This document shows, piece after piece, positions 6,834-15,761 of a DNA stretch of 34,817 nucleotides. How positions within the stretch are numbered: the stretch's first letter is position 1; the number at the start of each line of letters is the position of its first letter. Source of the DNA: Halothiobacillus sp. Its GTDB lineage: Bacteria > Pseudomonadota > Gammaproteobacteria > Halothiobacillales > Halothiobacillaceae. The stretch is taken from NCBI GenBank assembly GCA_024636015.1, contig JAGXHU010000035.1, forward strand, positions 1-34,817. Reading direction: 5' to 3'. The notes beneath the pieces were generated by a model. That model saw only the letters and a program-made list of their open reading frames with translations, made no database searches and was not told the origin of the DNA. Made by a program: the position numbers and the translations under genes.

Positions 6834-7394
6834 ATGTCCTCTAAAACTGTAACAACCATGATGCAAACCCAATTAGTGGTGAGCCTGTTCGGAAAACTCG
6901 ATGTCGTCCAGATGGCGGATCTATTCGAAATCGTCCAGCAACAGCAATGCCGCGCATTGGATAGCCATGTCTTGACCTTCGGAACCCGGCTGGATATGGG
7001 GCTGCGAATATCGGGCAACTGGGACCGGGTCACGCGTGTCGAGTCTGCCCTGCGGGAATTTGCGCAAAAGCATCAGGTGGACGTGAATATCTACCATGAG
7101 CAAACCCCGGAAGGGCGCGAGGCGGTGTTGCCCTATGTACTGGATGCCATTGGTCTGGAGTCGGCGGATGTCGCGGCAACCCTGCTGAGATTCTGCGTCC
7201 GACAGAGCGTGAGTGTTCGGGAAATGTCCACCCGCGCCTACCGACCGGCACGTAGTGTCGAGCGGCTGATCCAATTTCGTGCCGAGGTGGATATTCCGAC
7301 GAACTGCCATTTGGGACAGTTCAAAACGGATTTTTTTGACTTGTGTGATGCGCTGAATCTGGATGCGGCCATCGAACCGAATCGGACGTATTGA
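6834..7394 (+). CDS. GcvR-like ACT-domain regulatory protein
   Basis: 186 aa. The start could be ATG 6834 or the ATG pair nine codons downstream, just before QTQLVVSLFGKLD. The protein has two tandem ACT-like regions, about 10-85 (containing LTFGTRLDMGLRISGNWDRVTRVESAL) and about 95-180 (containing SVSVREMSTRAYR and IQFRAEVDIP). This is the arrangement of GcvR, which in E. coli antagonises GcvA to repress the glycine cleavage operon. The gene lies directly upstream of bcp, a synteny also seen in E. coli, which supports the call. No gcvA or gcvTHP is in view, so its target here is unknown. The gap of about 200 bases to bcp suggests that bcp has its own promoter. Confidence 0.72.
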   Translation: MSSKTVTTMMQTQLVVSLFGKLDVVQMADLFEIVQQQQCRALDSHVLTFGTRLDMGLRISGNWDRVTRVESALREFAQKHQVDVNIYHEQTPEGREAVLPYVLDAIGLESADVAATLLRFCVRQSVSVREMSTRAYRPARSVERLIQFRAEVDIPTNCHLGQFKTDFFDLCDALNLDAAIEPNRTY

Positions 7395-7596
7395 GGCACG
7401 CGAAAAATCTGTTTTGCCAGAAGGGTTGACGGATGCCCAGACTTTGGAAAAACTGGGTATCAGATTGATCGCTCGGTAGGTCAAGTGGGTGAATGTTTGG
7501 GATGAGACCGTGTCGGCCAAACCGGTTTTTTCCCGCGATTCGCATCTCCGACCTACTGCCGACTAGCCAATAATTCGCTCGATTAAGGAGCATTGG

Positions 7597-8067
7597 ATGC
7601 CCGACATGGTTCTGCAACTTGGCCAACCTCTCCCGCCCTTCGAGGGCCGCACCGCTGACGGCACGATCATTGATCACACCACCCATCTCGGGCAATGGCT
7701 CGTTCTGTACTTCTATCCCCGCGACAACACCCCAGGCTGCACGACCGAGGCGCAGGATTTTCAGCGCCTGCTACCGGAATTCACGGCAGCGAAAGCGGTG
7801 GTGGTCGGCGTATCGAACGACACGGCAGCCAGCCACGAAAAATTCTGTACCAAACAAGGGCTGACCTTCCCGTTGATCGCCGATACCGAGCGCAGCCTGT
7901 CCCTCCTGTTCAATGTCATTCGTGAAAAAAAGATGTACGGAAAAACCTTCGAGGGGATCGAGCGCAGTACCTTTCTGATCGACCCCGAAGGGAAATTACA
8001 TGCCGAATGGCGCAAGGTGAAGGTGGCCGGTCATGCCGCGGCCGTGCTGGCATCGATTCGGGCGTAA
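7597..8067 (+). CDS. bcp: Peroxiredoxin, Bcp/PrxQ family
   Basis: 156 aa. It reduces hydroperoxides in the cytoplasm with electrons from thioredoxin. YFYPRDNTPGCTTEAQDF contains the peroxidatic Cys48 in the PrxQ motif. The position five residues later, where E. coli Bcp has its resolving Cys, is not Cys. Instead Cys84 (HEKFCTKQG) stands 36 residues downstream, the spacing used by the other PrxQ subgroup. A SNDTAASHEKF segment and the FEGIERSTFLIDPEG block complete the fold. The ribosome-binding site is AAGGAG, eight bases before ATG 7597. It follows the gcvR-like gene as in enterobacteria. Confidence 0.93.
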   Translation: MPDMVLQLGQPLPPFEGRTADGTIIDHTTHLGQWLVLYFYPRDNTPGCTTEAQDFQRLLPEFTAAKAVVVGVSNDTAASHEKFCTKQGLTFPLIADTERSLSLLFNVIREKKMYGKTFEGIERSTFLIDPEGKLHAEWRKVKVAGHAAAVLASIRA

Positions 8068-8145
8068 CCGTAACCGACTGGTTTTTGTGTGTGACTGTCC
8101 GTTCAACGATCTCGTCAATCCATCGCCCCGGAGGCCTTTTATTTA

Positions 8146-9576
8146 ATGATTAATAATACGCGCCAGAAAAAATGCCTGTTCGTGCTCGATACGAATGTGC
8201 TGATGCACGATCCGACATCTATTTTCCGATTTATGGAGCACGATATTTATCTGCCCATGGTGGTGATCGAGGAGCTTGATAACGGCAAGAAAGGGACCAG
8301 CGAAACGGCGCGTAACGTGCGACAGGCCAGTCGCTTCCTCGACGAGTTGTTGCAGGATGCCGATCTGGAGAATATCAATCAGGGTCTCGTGATTGAAAAT
8401 CCGTTATTGAGCAAGAATCGCACGACAACGATCGAACCGGGGCGCATGTTTCTGCAGACCGAGATCGAGTTCTACGAGTTGCCGGTGGGTATGCCGGGGG
8501 GGCGACCGGACAATCAGATTCTGGGCGTGACCTTGGCGCTGCGCAACCGGATCAAGGATCGCGAAGTGATTCTGGTTTCCAAGGACATCAACCTCCGGAT
8601 CAAGGCCACGGCCATGGGGTTGAAGGCCGAGGATTACCACAATGATCAGGTGCTGGACGACGTATCCCTGCTGCATACCGGTATCGTGCAGTTGCCGGAT
8701 GATTTCTGGGAAAGTCATGGCAAGGCGCTGGAATCCTGGCAGGAAGAAGGGCGGGCATTTTATCGGGTCAATGGCCCGCAGACCGCCGACTGGTATGTGA
8801 ATCTGGCCCTGTATCTGGATGGCCCGTCACCATTTTCCGGGATCGTTCGCTCGATCGATGCAGATGGCTCGGCCGTCGTCGAAAGTGCACTTAATTTTCA
8901 GCACGAGCGCCAGTCGGTATGGGGCATCACCGCCCGTAACCGGGAGCAAAGTTTCGCTCTCAACCATTTGATGGACCCCGATGTGGACTTCGTGACCCTG
9001 CTCGGTCAAGCCGGTACGGGCAAAACCCTGATCACCCTGGCGGCGGCGCTGGTCCTTACCCTGGAAAAGAATCGGTACAGCGAAATCATCATGACTCGCG
9101 TCACGATTCCGGTCGGCGAAGACATTGGCTTCCTGCCCGGCACCGAAGAAGAGAAGATGACGCCGTGGATGGGTGCCTTGATGGATAACCTCGAAGTCTT
9201 GTCCAAAACAGAGAGCGCGGGTGGCAACGGCGGCTGGGAACGGGCCGCCACCAACGACCTGCTGCGATCTCGGATCAAGATCCGTTCATTGAACTTCATG
9301 CGCGGGCGCACCTTTCAGAACAAGTTCGTCATCATCGACGAGGCGCAAAATCTGACCGCAAAACAGATGCGCACCCTGATTACGCGGGCTGGACCGGGCA
9401 CAAAGATGGTGTGTTTGGGCAACGTGGCGCAGATCGATACGCCGTATCTGACGGAGACCACCTCGGGCTTGACGTTTGTGGTCGATCGTTTCAAGAGTTG
9501 GCCCTATGGTGCCCATGTCACGTTGGCGCGTGGTGAGCGGTCACGGTTGGCAGAGCACGCGGCGGAGGTGCTTTAA
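8146..9576 (+). CDS. PIN-PhoH family ATPase
   Basis: 476 aa with two modules. The N-terminal PIN-like nuclease domain (about 8-140) begins LFVLDTNVLMHDP with the first acidic residue, followed by VVIEELDNGKKG and DNQILGVTLAL with further acidic residues. The C-terminal PhoH/RNA-helicase-like ATPase has a Walker A GQAGTGKT (287-294) and Walker B IIDEAQNLT (398-401 = DEAQ). It ends in a VVDRFKSWPYGAHVTLARGERS block. Proteins of this two-domain type are thought to act as RNA helicase-nucleases. GGAGG lies 12 bases before ATG 8146, a long spacing. It is transcribed alone and ends at a strong terminator. The name PhoH does not imply phosphate control here; no Pho box is seen upstream. Confidence 0.92.
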   Translation: MINNTRQKKCLFVLDTNVLMHDPTSIFRFMEHDIYLPMVVIEELDNGKKGTSETARNVRQASRFLDELLQDADLENINQGLVIENPLLSKNRTTTIEPGRMFLQTEIEFYELPVGMPGGRPDNQILGVTLALRNRIKDREVILVSKDINLRIKATAMGLKAEDYHNDQVLDDVSLLHTGIVQLPDDFWESHGKALESWQEEGRAFYRVNGPQTADWYVNLALYLDGPSPFSGIVRSIDADGSAVVESALNFQHERQSVWGITARNREQSFALNHLMDPDVDFVTLLGQAGTGKTLITLAAALVLTLEKNRYSEIIMTRVTIPVGEDIGFLPGTEEEKMTPWMGALMDNLEVLSKTESAGGNGGWERAATNDLLRSRIKIRSLNFMRGRTFQNKFVIIDEAQNLTAKQMRTLITRAGPGTKMVCLGNVAQIDTPYLTETTSGLTFVVDRFKSWPYGAHVTLARGERSRLAEHAAEVL

Positions 9577-9591
9577 CACGGGCCTCGACAC

Positions 9592-9667
9592 GTGCCGGTC
9601 CCGAACACTGGGATCGGCACGAATTTCCGTACGAGAAAAAGGGCAGTCAGACCGACTGCCCTTTTTT
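9592..9667. terminator. Bidirectional terminator, PIN-PhoH / metE
   Basis: A perfect 8-bp stem GGGCAGTC (9641-9648) / GACTGCCC (9654-9661) is flanked by AAAAA and TTTTTT, so it terminates both converging genes. A second hairpin (GTGCCGGTCCC 9592-9602 with GGGATCGGCAC 9610-9620, one G-U pair) precedes it on the plus strand. Confidence 0.92.
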
Positions 9668-9692
9668 ATTGCCGGTTACTAACCGTCAGTGC

Positions 9693-11978
9693 TCAATCCA
9701 AATCGGATCGCAGGCGCCGAGCCACGGCGACCATGGCGGTCAGTGACGGCGTAACTTCTGCCCAATTGCGGGTTTTCAGGCCGCAATCCGGATTGATCCA
9801 GAGTCGGCTGGCCGGTACCTTGGCGAGCGCCAGACGAACCCGTGCCTCGATCTCGGGTTCGGTCGGGATCTGCGGTGCATGGATGTCGTAGATGCCGGGC
9901 CCGATCGCATTGGGATAGGCAAATTCAGCGAATGCATCGAGTAACTGCATATTTGAGCGCGTGGTTTCAATGGTGATCACGTCTGCATCCAGCGCGGCTA
10001 TCGACGCGATGATGTCGTTGAATTCGCTGTAACACATGTGGGTGTGGATCTGTACATCGCTCGGCGCACCAGAAACCGCGTGCTTGAATGCGCGCACGGC
10101 CCAGGTGAGATAGGCGGGCCAGTCCTTCTGGCGCAGCGGCAAACCTTCCCGGAACGCGGGCTCATCGACCTGAATCATGCCGATTCCGGCGGCGGCCAGA
10201 TCGCTGATTTCGGCGCGCAGTGCTTCGGCGATCTGGTAACAGACGTCCTCTCGGGAGAGATCGTCGCGGACGAAGGACCAGAATAGAATGGTGACCGGCC
10301 CCGTCAACATGCCTTTGACAGGCAGGGGTGTCAGTGACTGGGCATAGCTGCTCCAGGTGACGGTCATCGGACGCGGGCGGCGTATATCTCCCCAGATAAT
10401 GGGGGGTTTCACGCAGCGGGAACCGTAGGACTGCACCCAGCCTTCCTGGGTGAAGGCAAATCCGTCGAGCTGCTCCCCGAAGTATTCGACCATGTCATTA
10501 CGTTCGGCTTCACCATGAACCAGCGCATCCAGGCCAATGGCTTCCTGAGCCTTGATGACCTGCGCGATCTCCGCTTTCATATGTGTTTCATAGGTATCGG
10601 CGGTGATTTCGTTGTTCTTGAACGCCTTGCGGGCAGCCCGGATTTCATGGGTTTGCGGGAATGAACCGATGGTGGTGGTTGGCAGCAGGGGCAGGTTAAA
10701 TCGTGCTTGTTGTGCCGCCGCCCGTTGCGTAAAGGGTTCGGCCCGATCCGGGCTTTGGGTGGCGATGATGTCCGTTTTGCGACGAAGCTGTGGATCACGC
10801 CGGCCAAGCCGGTTATCCAATTCCGTGCGTGCACTGGCGGCCTGATTGAGCTCCAGCGCGATGGCATCCCAGCCTTCGGTCAATCCACGTGCCAGCAGGT
10901 TCAATTCATTCAGTTTTTGGCGAGCGTAACTCAGATTTTTACGCAGGAATGGCGGCAGTCGGGTTTCCAGGGTCGCGTCCAGCGGTACATGCAGCAACGA
11001 ACAACTTGGGGCAAGCCAGAGGCGATCTTGCAAACGGGCATGAACGGGCGCGAGCCGCGTCAGTATGGCGCCCAGATCGGCGCGCCAGATGGACCGGCCG
11101 TCGATGATGCCGACGGAGAGCACTTTGTAATCAGGGAGCCGATCCGCCACCGCAATCAGATCCGAGGTCGTCGTGGCATCGATGTGCAGGCCATCGACGG
11201 GCAAGCCCGCGGCCAGCGCTATATTGCCGTTTAAATCGCCGAAGTAGGTCGTAAGCAACAGCTTGATGCCGGGGACTTTCAGGCGGTGGTAGGTCGGTTC
11301 GAAGGCTTTCAGCCAGGCCAAAGGGAGATCCAGTGTCAGGATGGGTTCGTCGATCTGAACCCAGCTGACCCCGAGGGCCTTCAGTTCGGTGAGTAACTGT
11401 TGATACGCCAGGGACAGGGCCTCTGCTTTGGCGAGTCGCCCCGGTTCGTCGAGGCCCCGGCTGAACCAGAGAAAACTGAGCGGGCCGAGCAATACCGGCT
11501 TGGCATCGGGCGTGATCGTCAGCGCCTCCCGAACCAGATCGAGATAGCGCGCCGCATCAAGCACGACCGGCTGGTCGGCTTCCAGCTCCGGCACCAGGTA
11601 GTGGTAATTGCTGTTCAGCCATTTTTTCATGGCTAGCGGCGCCACATTCCGGCCATCGATCTGGCGGCCACGCCCCAGGGAAAACAGGTTTTCCAGGGTA
11701 TTTGCCGTGGACTGGAACCGGCTTGGTATTTGCCCGAACAGCAGGGCCGTATCGGCCACATGATCGTAAAACGAGAAATCTCCGACGGGGGGGCGGGTGA
11801 TGTGGGCGGCGGCGTGGTCATCAAGCACCTGACGGCGTACCGTGCGGCCGATATCAAGAAGTGTTTCTTTCGGACTATCGCCACGCCAATGTGATTCGAG
11901 CGCCCATTTAAGTACGCGGCGTTCGCCAATACGGGGGAATCCTAGGGTATGGGTGGTCAGGGCGTTGGCATGGGTCAT
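9693..11978 (-). CDS. metE: Cobalamin-independent methionine synthase
   Basis: 761 aa, full length for MetE. It transfers the methyl group of 5-methyltetrahydropteroyl-triglutamate to homocysteine in the last step of methionine synthesis. The N-terminal half begins TLGFPRIGERRVLKWALESHW. The C-terminal catalytic half holds TTTIGSFPQTHEIR, GEAERNDMVEYFGEQLDGF, the zinc ligands in QIHTHMCYSEFNDI (His and Cys) and the last Cys in NPDCGLKTRNW, plus IQVDEPAFREGLPL. The gene is monocistronic. It is divergent from the DUF3147 gene and converges on the PIN-PhoH gene at a shared terminator. No cobalamin riboswitch is visible in the roughly 100-base leader. Confidence 0.97.
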   Translation of the reverse strand: MTHANALTTHTLGFPRIGERRVLKWALESHWRGDSPKETLLDIGRTVRRQVLDDHAAAHITRPPVGDFSFYDHVADTALLFGQIPSRFQSTANTLENLFSLGRGRQIDGRNVAPLAMKKWLNSNYHYLVPELEADQPVVLDAARYLDLVREALTITPDAKPVLLGPLSFLWFSRGLDEPGRLAKAEALSLAYQQLLTELKALGVSWVQIDEPILTLDLPLAWLKAFEPTYHRLKVPGIKLLLTTYFGDLNGNIALAAGLPVDGLHIDATTTSDLIAVADRLPDYKVLSVGIIDGRSIWRADLGAILTRLAPVHARLQDRLWLAPSCSLLHVPLDATLETRLPPFLRKNLSYARQKLNELNLLARGLTEGWDAIALELNQAASARTELDNRLGRRDPQLRRKTDIIATQSPDRAEPFTQRAAAQQARFNLPLLPTTTIGSFPQTHEIRAARKAFKNNEITADTYETHMKAEIAQVIKAQEAIGLDALVHGEAERNDMVEYFGEQLDGFAFTQEGWVQSYGSRCVKPPIIWGDIRRPRPMTVTWSSYAQSLTPLPVKGMLTGPVTILFWSFVRDDLSREDVCYQIAEALRAEISDLAAAGIGMIQVDEPAFREGLPLRQKDWPAYLTWAVRAFKHAVSGAPSDVQIHTHMCYSEFNDIIASIAALDADVITIETTRSNMQLLDAFAEFAYPNAIGPGIYDIHAPQIPTEPEIEARVRLALAKVPASRLWINPDCGLKTRNWAEVTPSLTAMVAVARRLRSDLD

Positions 11979-12016
11979 GATCGGTCTCTCGTCGTGCGGT
12001 ATTGATGATTAACGAC

Positions 12017-12033
12017 ATTCACGATACATGAAT
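12017..12033. promoter_or_regulatory. Dyad upstream of metE
   Basis: ATTCA-CGATACA-TGAAT is a 5-7-5 inverted repeat about 40 bases upstream of the metE start, in an AT-rich stretch. It resembles a LysR-type (T-N11-A-like) site. It does not match the classical MetR consensus TGAA-N5-TTCA, so a MetR site is only a guess. Confidence 0.35.
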
Positions 12034-12224
12034 ACATGATGATTTATATTGATGGTATTTGATCGACAAGATGAGTAAAATTGATGAAGATCGAGCGGTG
12101 CTTCAGGCGCTATTGCCTGCACATCAGGTATAGGGAACTATTGTCGGTGCTCCGGCTCATACGCCCGCCTTACGCTCGACGTGAGGCATGGTACTCACCT
12201 TATTTCGCAGGATATTCATCCCTC

Positions 12225-12575
12225 ATGGCTTGGCTCATTACAAAGTATTTGATTACCGCTGCCGTTGTCGTGCTGGTGTCCGAAATGGCGAAACGCAGCG
12301 ACAAGCTGGGCGGGCTAGTTGCGGCACTACCCATGGTGACGGTATTGGCCTTGATCTGGCTGCACGTCGACAATCAGTCTCAGGAGAAAATTTCCAACCA
12401 TGCCTGGTATACCTTCTGGTACGTGATTCCCACCCTGCCCATGTTCCTCGCTTTCCCGCTGTTGCTGCCCCGCTTGGGCTTCTGGCCGACGCTTGGTGCC
12501 TGCGTTGTTCTGACTATGGTTAGCTTCGGTCTGTTTGCCCTGGTGGTTCGCCGTTTCGGTATCGAACTGCTCTGA
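12225..12575 (+). CDS. DUF3147-family membrane protein
   Basis: 116 aa from ATG 12225; the open frame extends upstream to 12081, but the conserved protein begins MAWLITKYLITAAVVVLVSE. Four hydrophobic helices are visible (about 2-20, 28-44, 66-86 and 90-112), with the family block KRSDKLGGLVAALPMVTVLALIW and HAWYTFWYVIPTLPMFLAFP. The function of this family is not known. The next feature downstream is the ECF-type promoter of the bufferin operon, so it is probably a separate transcription unit. Confidence 0.82.
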   Translation: MAWLITKYLITAAVVVLVSEMAKRSDKLGGLVAALPMVTVLALIWLHVDNQSQEKISNHAWYTFWYVIPTLPMFLAFPLLLPRLGFWPTLGACVVLTMVSFGLFALVVRRFGIELL

Positions 12576-12623
12576 GTTCGAGGATTTTCTGCGCACCGGG
12601 TTTCATTTTTATCCTGAATACGC

Positions 12624-12649
12624 TGTAAGAAACCCCAGGGTGGTCCGAC
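12624..12649 (+). promoter_or_regulatory. Candidate ECF-sigma promoter of the bufferin operon
   Basis: A -35-like TGTAAGAAA (12624-12632) and a -10-like CGAC (12646-12649) are spaced 15 bp from GTAAGA to CGAC. The same pair, with 16 bp spacing, precedes the membrane-protein gene at 16970 on the minus strand. An ECF sigma gene lies in the same cluster. The leader would be about 105 nt and contains a 7-bp hairpin at 12708-12726 close to the ribosome-binding site. Confidence 0.6.
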
Positions 12650-12761
12650 AAACCCTCAAGAGAGTGCGTTTGGCCCATTTCTGTATTGCGGCCTGGGCAG
12701 TTCTCTTCCGCGGCTGATCGCTGCGGTGCGTTCCTCTTTTATCGATTGATGGAGACAGATG

Positions 12762-13076
12762 ATGAAACCTACACAAAAAATGACGGCTGCTGCCCTGGCG
12801 ATGGCTCTGGGTTCTGCGTTGGCAATTTCGGCAACTACTGCCCAGGCCGAGAGTATGAACAAGGGGATGAGCAATAGCGGGGCGGCTCAGGAAAAATGCT
12901 ATGGCGTGTCGCTCAAGGGCAAGAACGACTGCAAGGCCGGGCCGGGCACGTCGTGTGCCGGCAGTGCGACCAAGGACTATCAGGGCAATGCCTACAAGCT
13001 GGTCCCGGCTGGCACCTGCGGCAAGATGACGTCCAAGACATCGTCCACTGGCCACGGCATGACCATGGCCTACTAA
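12762..13076 (+). CDS. bufA1: Bufferin-type precursor, DUF2282
   Basis: 104 aa from ATG 12762 (GGAG seven bases upstream; the ATG three bases earlier is too close). Residues 1-29 form a signal peptide with cleavage after AQA, unusual for RiPPs but normal for bufferin precursors. The mature part carries four Cys in the order [22 protein letters not shown] and PAGTCGKM. Family knowledge: in bufferins these Cys are modified by the MNIO enzyme to thiooxazole-type heterocycles and the exported product buffers copper. The following three genes (MNIO, DUF2063, DoxX) are the expected partners. A hairpin after the stop probably raises its expression above theirs. The metal it handles here is inferred. 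Confidence 0.88.
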   Translation: MKPTQKMTAAALAMALGSALAISATTAQAESMNKGMSNSGAAQEKCYGVSLKGKNDCKAGPGTSCAGSATKDYQGNAYKLVPAGTCGKMTSKTSSTGHGMTMAY

Positions 13077-13089
13077 GCGATAGTCGCTT

Positions 13090-13133
13090 AAGCGCGGGCT
13101 CGGCTTGTGGGGTTACCCCGACAGGCCGCGCTT
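13090..13133 (+). promoter_or_regulatory. Intercistronic hairpin between precursor and MNIO gene
   Basis: AAGCGCGG (13090-13097) pairs with CCGCGCTT (13126-13133), with an inner stem closing on GGGGTTACCCC. A smaller hairpin AAGCGA-TAG-TCGCTT (13075-13089) overlaps the precursor stop codon. There is no U-tract, so it is more likely an mRNA-stabilising or partial-termination element that favours precursor over enzyme expression. Confidence 0.6.
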
Positions 13134-13157
13134 TGAATAAGCAAAGGGGTGTGCGCC

Positions 13158-14126
13158 ATGAACGAACATCAACCGGCCGAGCCTGCTCGGGTCCAGACAC
13201 CAAACATCGGGGCGCATCCTGTGGTCTCATCCCGGCTTGATCCTGCCACCTCGTTTTCCTCCGACGGGACCGAGTTGCCGGATCGAGCCGGGGTGGGGCT
13301 CAAACCCGAACATTTCCACGAGATTGTTGCCACAAAGCCGACGATCGGGTTTTTTGAAATCCATGCCGAGAACTATCTGGTTCCGGGTGGTGCCTTTCAT
13401 CATTTTCTGACGCAAATCCGTACCCAGTACCCGTTGTCGATTCATGGGGTTGGTTTGTCTATCGGTGGCGAAGGGCCGCTGGATCGTGTGCATCTGCAGG
13501 CTTTACGCGGTTTGCTGGATCGCTACGAGCCCCAGTCGTTTTCCGAGCATTTGGCCTGGTCGAGTCACAACGACATTTTTCTCAATGATTTGTTGCCGAT
13601 ACCCTACGATCAACGCACGCTGGATCGCGTCTGCCAGCACGTCGATGAGGTTCAGAACGTACTGGGTCGCCCGATGTTGCTGGAAAATCCCGCGACCTAT
13701 GTAGCGTTCGCGGAGTCCACCCTGAGCGAGACCGCGTTTATCGGCGAAATCGTCCGTCGCACGGGCTGCGGTTTGCTGCTGGACGTGAATAATATCTACG
13801 TCAGTTGTAGCAATCACGGGCGTGATCCGATTCGCTACCTGTCGGAATTGCCGCTGTCGGCCGTGGGCGAGATCCATCTGGCCGGATTCAATCGCGAGAC
13901 GGATTCGCTGGGTGCGCCCTTATTGATCGACAGCCACGCCAGCCGGGTGGACGAGGCCGTCTGGTCGTTGTTTGACCACACGGTCGCGACCATCGGCCCG
14001 AAACCTGTGCTGATCGAATGGGATAACGACGTGCCGCCGTTGGCTACGCTGATAGCAGAGGCGCAGCGGGCGGAAGGAATCATGAACCGGCATCGGGTCA
14101 ACCAAGCAGTGGCGCGGCAATCATGA
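13158..14126 (+). CDS. bufB: MNIO (DUF692) bufferin-modifying enzyme
   Basis: 322 aa from ATG 13158 (AAGGGG eight bases upstream; the frame also opens at GTG 13149). It is a TIM-barrel multinuclear non-haem iron oxidase of the DUF692 family. Putative iron ligands stand in IHGVG (His96), FSEHLAW (Glu130, His131), LLENPATY (Glu176), [11 protein letters not shown] (Asp209, Asn211), EIHLAG (His240), DSHASRV (His260) and LIEWDND (Glu287). Relatives oxidise Cys residues of a precursor peptide. The likely substrate is the DUF2282 protein encoded directly upstream. The first 40 residues are a low-complexity extension not seen in the barrel. Its stop overlaps the next gene by 4 nt. Confidence 0.93.
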   Translation: MNEHQPAEPARVQTPNIGAHPVVSSRLDPATSFSSDGTELPDRAGVGLKPEHFHEIVATKPTIGFFEIHAENYLVPGGAFHHFLTQIRTQYPLSIHGVGLSIGGEGPLDRVHLQALRGLLDRYEPQSFSEHLAWSSHNDIFLNDLLPIPYDQRTLDRVCQHVDEVQNVLGRPMLLENPATYVAFAESTLSETAFIGEIVRRTGCGLLLDVNNIYVSCSNHGRDPIRYLSELPLSAVGEIHLAGFNRETDSLGAPLLIDSHASRVDEAVWSLFDHTVATIGPKPVLIEWDNDVPPLATLIAEAQRAEGIMNRHRVNQAVARQS

Positions 14127-14887
14127 CAATACACGATGTGTGGATGCAGACCCTGCTCGATCCCGGCCAGCCCTGCCCGCCGGGAGTAACCACCTGGAAT
14201 GGATCGGACCCCGCCCAGCGATTTACCGTATATCGCAACAATGTGATGGTCTCGCTGATCAACGCCATTGCCGATACCTTTCCCGTAGTCGAGCAACTGG
14301 TTGGTACTGATTTTTTTCGTGCTATGGCCTGGATTTTTGTTCAGGCACACCCACCGCGTAGCCCGCAGTTGGTCCATTACGGCCAGGAATTCCCCGAGTT
14401 CATTGCCGCATTTCCGCCGGCGGCTGAATTGCCTTACCTGCCGGATCTGGCCCGGCTCGAACGGGCCTATGTCGCTGCTTTTCATGCAGCGGATGCCGAG
14501 CCGATGGCGGCGGCCGCCTGGCAAGCCTTGTTGGCGACCCCCGAGCAGCTGACAACAGTCCAGTTCCGGTTTCAGCCATCCCTGCGGGTACTCCGCTCGG
14601 AATACGCCATTGCCTCCTTATGGGCGGTCCATCAGGCTGACAGTGGCCTCAGCCTGGGGGCATTGGACCCAGGCTGTGCAGAAAATGCCTGGGTAATCCG
14701 TCGTGATTGGTGTGTGGGCATCCTGACGATGCCCGGCCCCGATACGTCCTTGCTTGTCGCGCTGCAGGCGGGACAGCCTTTCGGCGTGGCGGTGGCCGAT
14801 ACCTTGAGTGCCGCCCCTGATTTCGATATCGGTCGTTTTTTTGAGCTGCTTTTTGTAGAACAGCTGATCACGGGGGTGGTGTCATGA
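14123..14887 (+). CDS. bufC: DUF2063-family partner of the MNIO
   Basis: 254 aa; ATG 14123 overlaps the bufB stop by four bases (ATGA), so the two are translationally coupled. The N-terminal DUF2063 DNA-binding-like domain (about 10-100) contains [28 protein letters not shown]. The C-terminal half is a winged-helix-like region. In bufferin and TglI-type systems this protein binds the precursor and escorts it to the MNIO. It has no signal peptide, consistent with cytoplasmic modification before export. Assignment rests on the N-terminal motif and on the invariant gene order. Confidence 0.9.
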   Translation: MTIHDVWMQTLLDPGQPCPPGVTTWNGSDPAQRFTVYRNNVMVSLINAIADTFPVVEQLVGTDFFRAMAWIFVQAHPPRSPQLVHYGQEFPEFIAAFPPAAELPYLPDLARLERAYVAAFHAADAEPMAAAAWQALLATPEQLTTVQFRFQPSLRVLRSEYAIASLWAVHQADSGLSLGALDPGCAENAWVIRRDWCVGILTMPGPDTSLLVALQAGQPFGVAVADTLSAAPDFDIGRFFELLFVEQLITGVVS

Positions 14888-15447
14888 TGGATGCAAAGGG
14901 TCGAGACGCGCACGGGGTGACGGGACTGACCCGCTTGAATGGGGTGATGAGCCGAATACCCTCAAGCGTGATTACGCTGATCGGGCGTTTTTCGTTGGCA
15001 GCCGTGTTTTGGAAATCCGGGCAGACCAAGATCGAAAATTTTTCGATCGATGTGATCGACGGTACGTTTCATCTGGGTTGGCCGCGTCTGGCTGATGCGA
15101 CCCTGTGTCTATTTCAGGAGGAGTACGCCTTGCCGCTGCTATCTACCGAGATAGCCGCTTATATGGCCACGTTCGCCGAACATCTATTGCCAATCATGCT
15201 GCTTTTGGGTTTAGGTACGCGCTTTGCGACCTTGGGGTTGCTGGGAATGACCCTGATTATCCAGCTATTCGTGTATCCGGATGCCTATGCCGTTCATGGC
15301 ACCTGGGCGGCGGTTCTGCTGTATCTCATGGCGATGGGCGGTGGCTATTTTTCGCTGGACCAGGGCCTCAAGTATGGTTTTGCCCGGTGGCGGCAGCCCC
15401 GTTTCGGCCCGTCGCGTCACGCCGGGTCATCTCATCGGCGGATCTAA
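14884..15447 (+). CDS. DoxX-family membrane protein of the bufferin operon
   Basis: 187 aa; ATG 14884 overlaps bufC by four bases. It has four predicted transmembrane helices in the DoxX pattern: about 30-45, 85-110 (MATFAEHLLPIMLLLGLGTR), 112-130 and 135-155 (WAAVLLYLMAMGGGYFSL). A FWKSGQTKIENF segment follows the first helix, as in other DoxX proteins. DoxX proteins are frequent last genes of DUF2282/DUF692/DUF2063 operons, where their task, possibly electron transfer to or from the quinone pool, is not settled. The 3' end overlaps the convergent anti-sigma gene by four bases. Confidence 0.87.
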   Translation: MMDAKGRDAHGVTGLTRLNGVMSRIPSSVITLIGRFSLAAVFWKSGQTKIENFSIDVIDGTFHLGWPRLADATLCLFQEEYALPLLSTEIAAYMATFAEHLLPIMLLLGLGTRFATLGLLGMTLIIQLFVYPDAYAVHGTWAAVLLYLMAMGGGYFSLDQGLKYGFARWRQPRFGPSRHAGSSHRRI

Positions 15448-15761
15448 TCGATTTTTTTATGGGGGTCGGCGGCCTGATCCGGTATCGGGTCTTCCTCGAT
15501 GTCGCCTACGCCGGCATCCGGATTCGGTGCTTGACCGGCCGGTGGGGTGGGCGGCGTGTCGGACCCATCAGAAGGTTCGGCCTCATACGTGCCTGCCGCA
15601 TATGTCTGGCTGATCACCCGGAGCGCTGTCATTTGGTGGCCGAAATTCCGGCATCCCGAGCATATCAGCGTGTGCACCTGCAAACTCATGCGTTCACCCA
15701 GGGATAGGTCGCGTTCCAGCCGCTCTGAGAGCAGGTGGGTGGCCTCTCGGCATTTCAACAT
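15444..15761 (-). CDS. Zinc-finger anti-sigma factor, soluble
   Basis: 105 aa from ATG 15761 (CCGGAGG seven bases upstream); the frame continues to 15785, but the family begins at MLKCREATHLL. Cys4, His30, Cys34 and Cys37 (VHTLICSGC) form the Hx3Cx2C zinc motif of ZAS/zf-HC2 anti-sigma factors. After residue about 55 the chain is Pro- and acid-rich, with no transmembrane helix, so the protein should be cytoplasmic and could sense a metal or oxidant directly through its cluster. Its start overlaps the end of the sigma gene by 7 nt, the classical sigma/anti-sigma pairing. It converges on the bufferin operon. Confidence 0.85.
   Translation of the reverse strand: MLKCREATHLLSERLERDLSLGERMSLQVHTLICSGCRNFGHQMTALRVISQTYAAGTYEAEPSDGSDTPPTPPAGQAPNPDAGVGDIEEDPIPDQAADPHKKID

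Noticed and set aside
8068..8145. Pho box upstream of the PhoH-family gene
   Set aside because: Only one loose half-site-like sequence (CTGTCC) and no 11-bp repeat.
11979..12080. Cobalamin riboswitch or MetJ box upstream of metE
   Set aside because: The leader is short and AT-rich; neither a B12-box-like sequence nor AGACGTCT tandems are visible.
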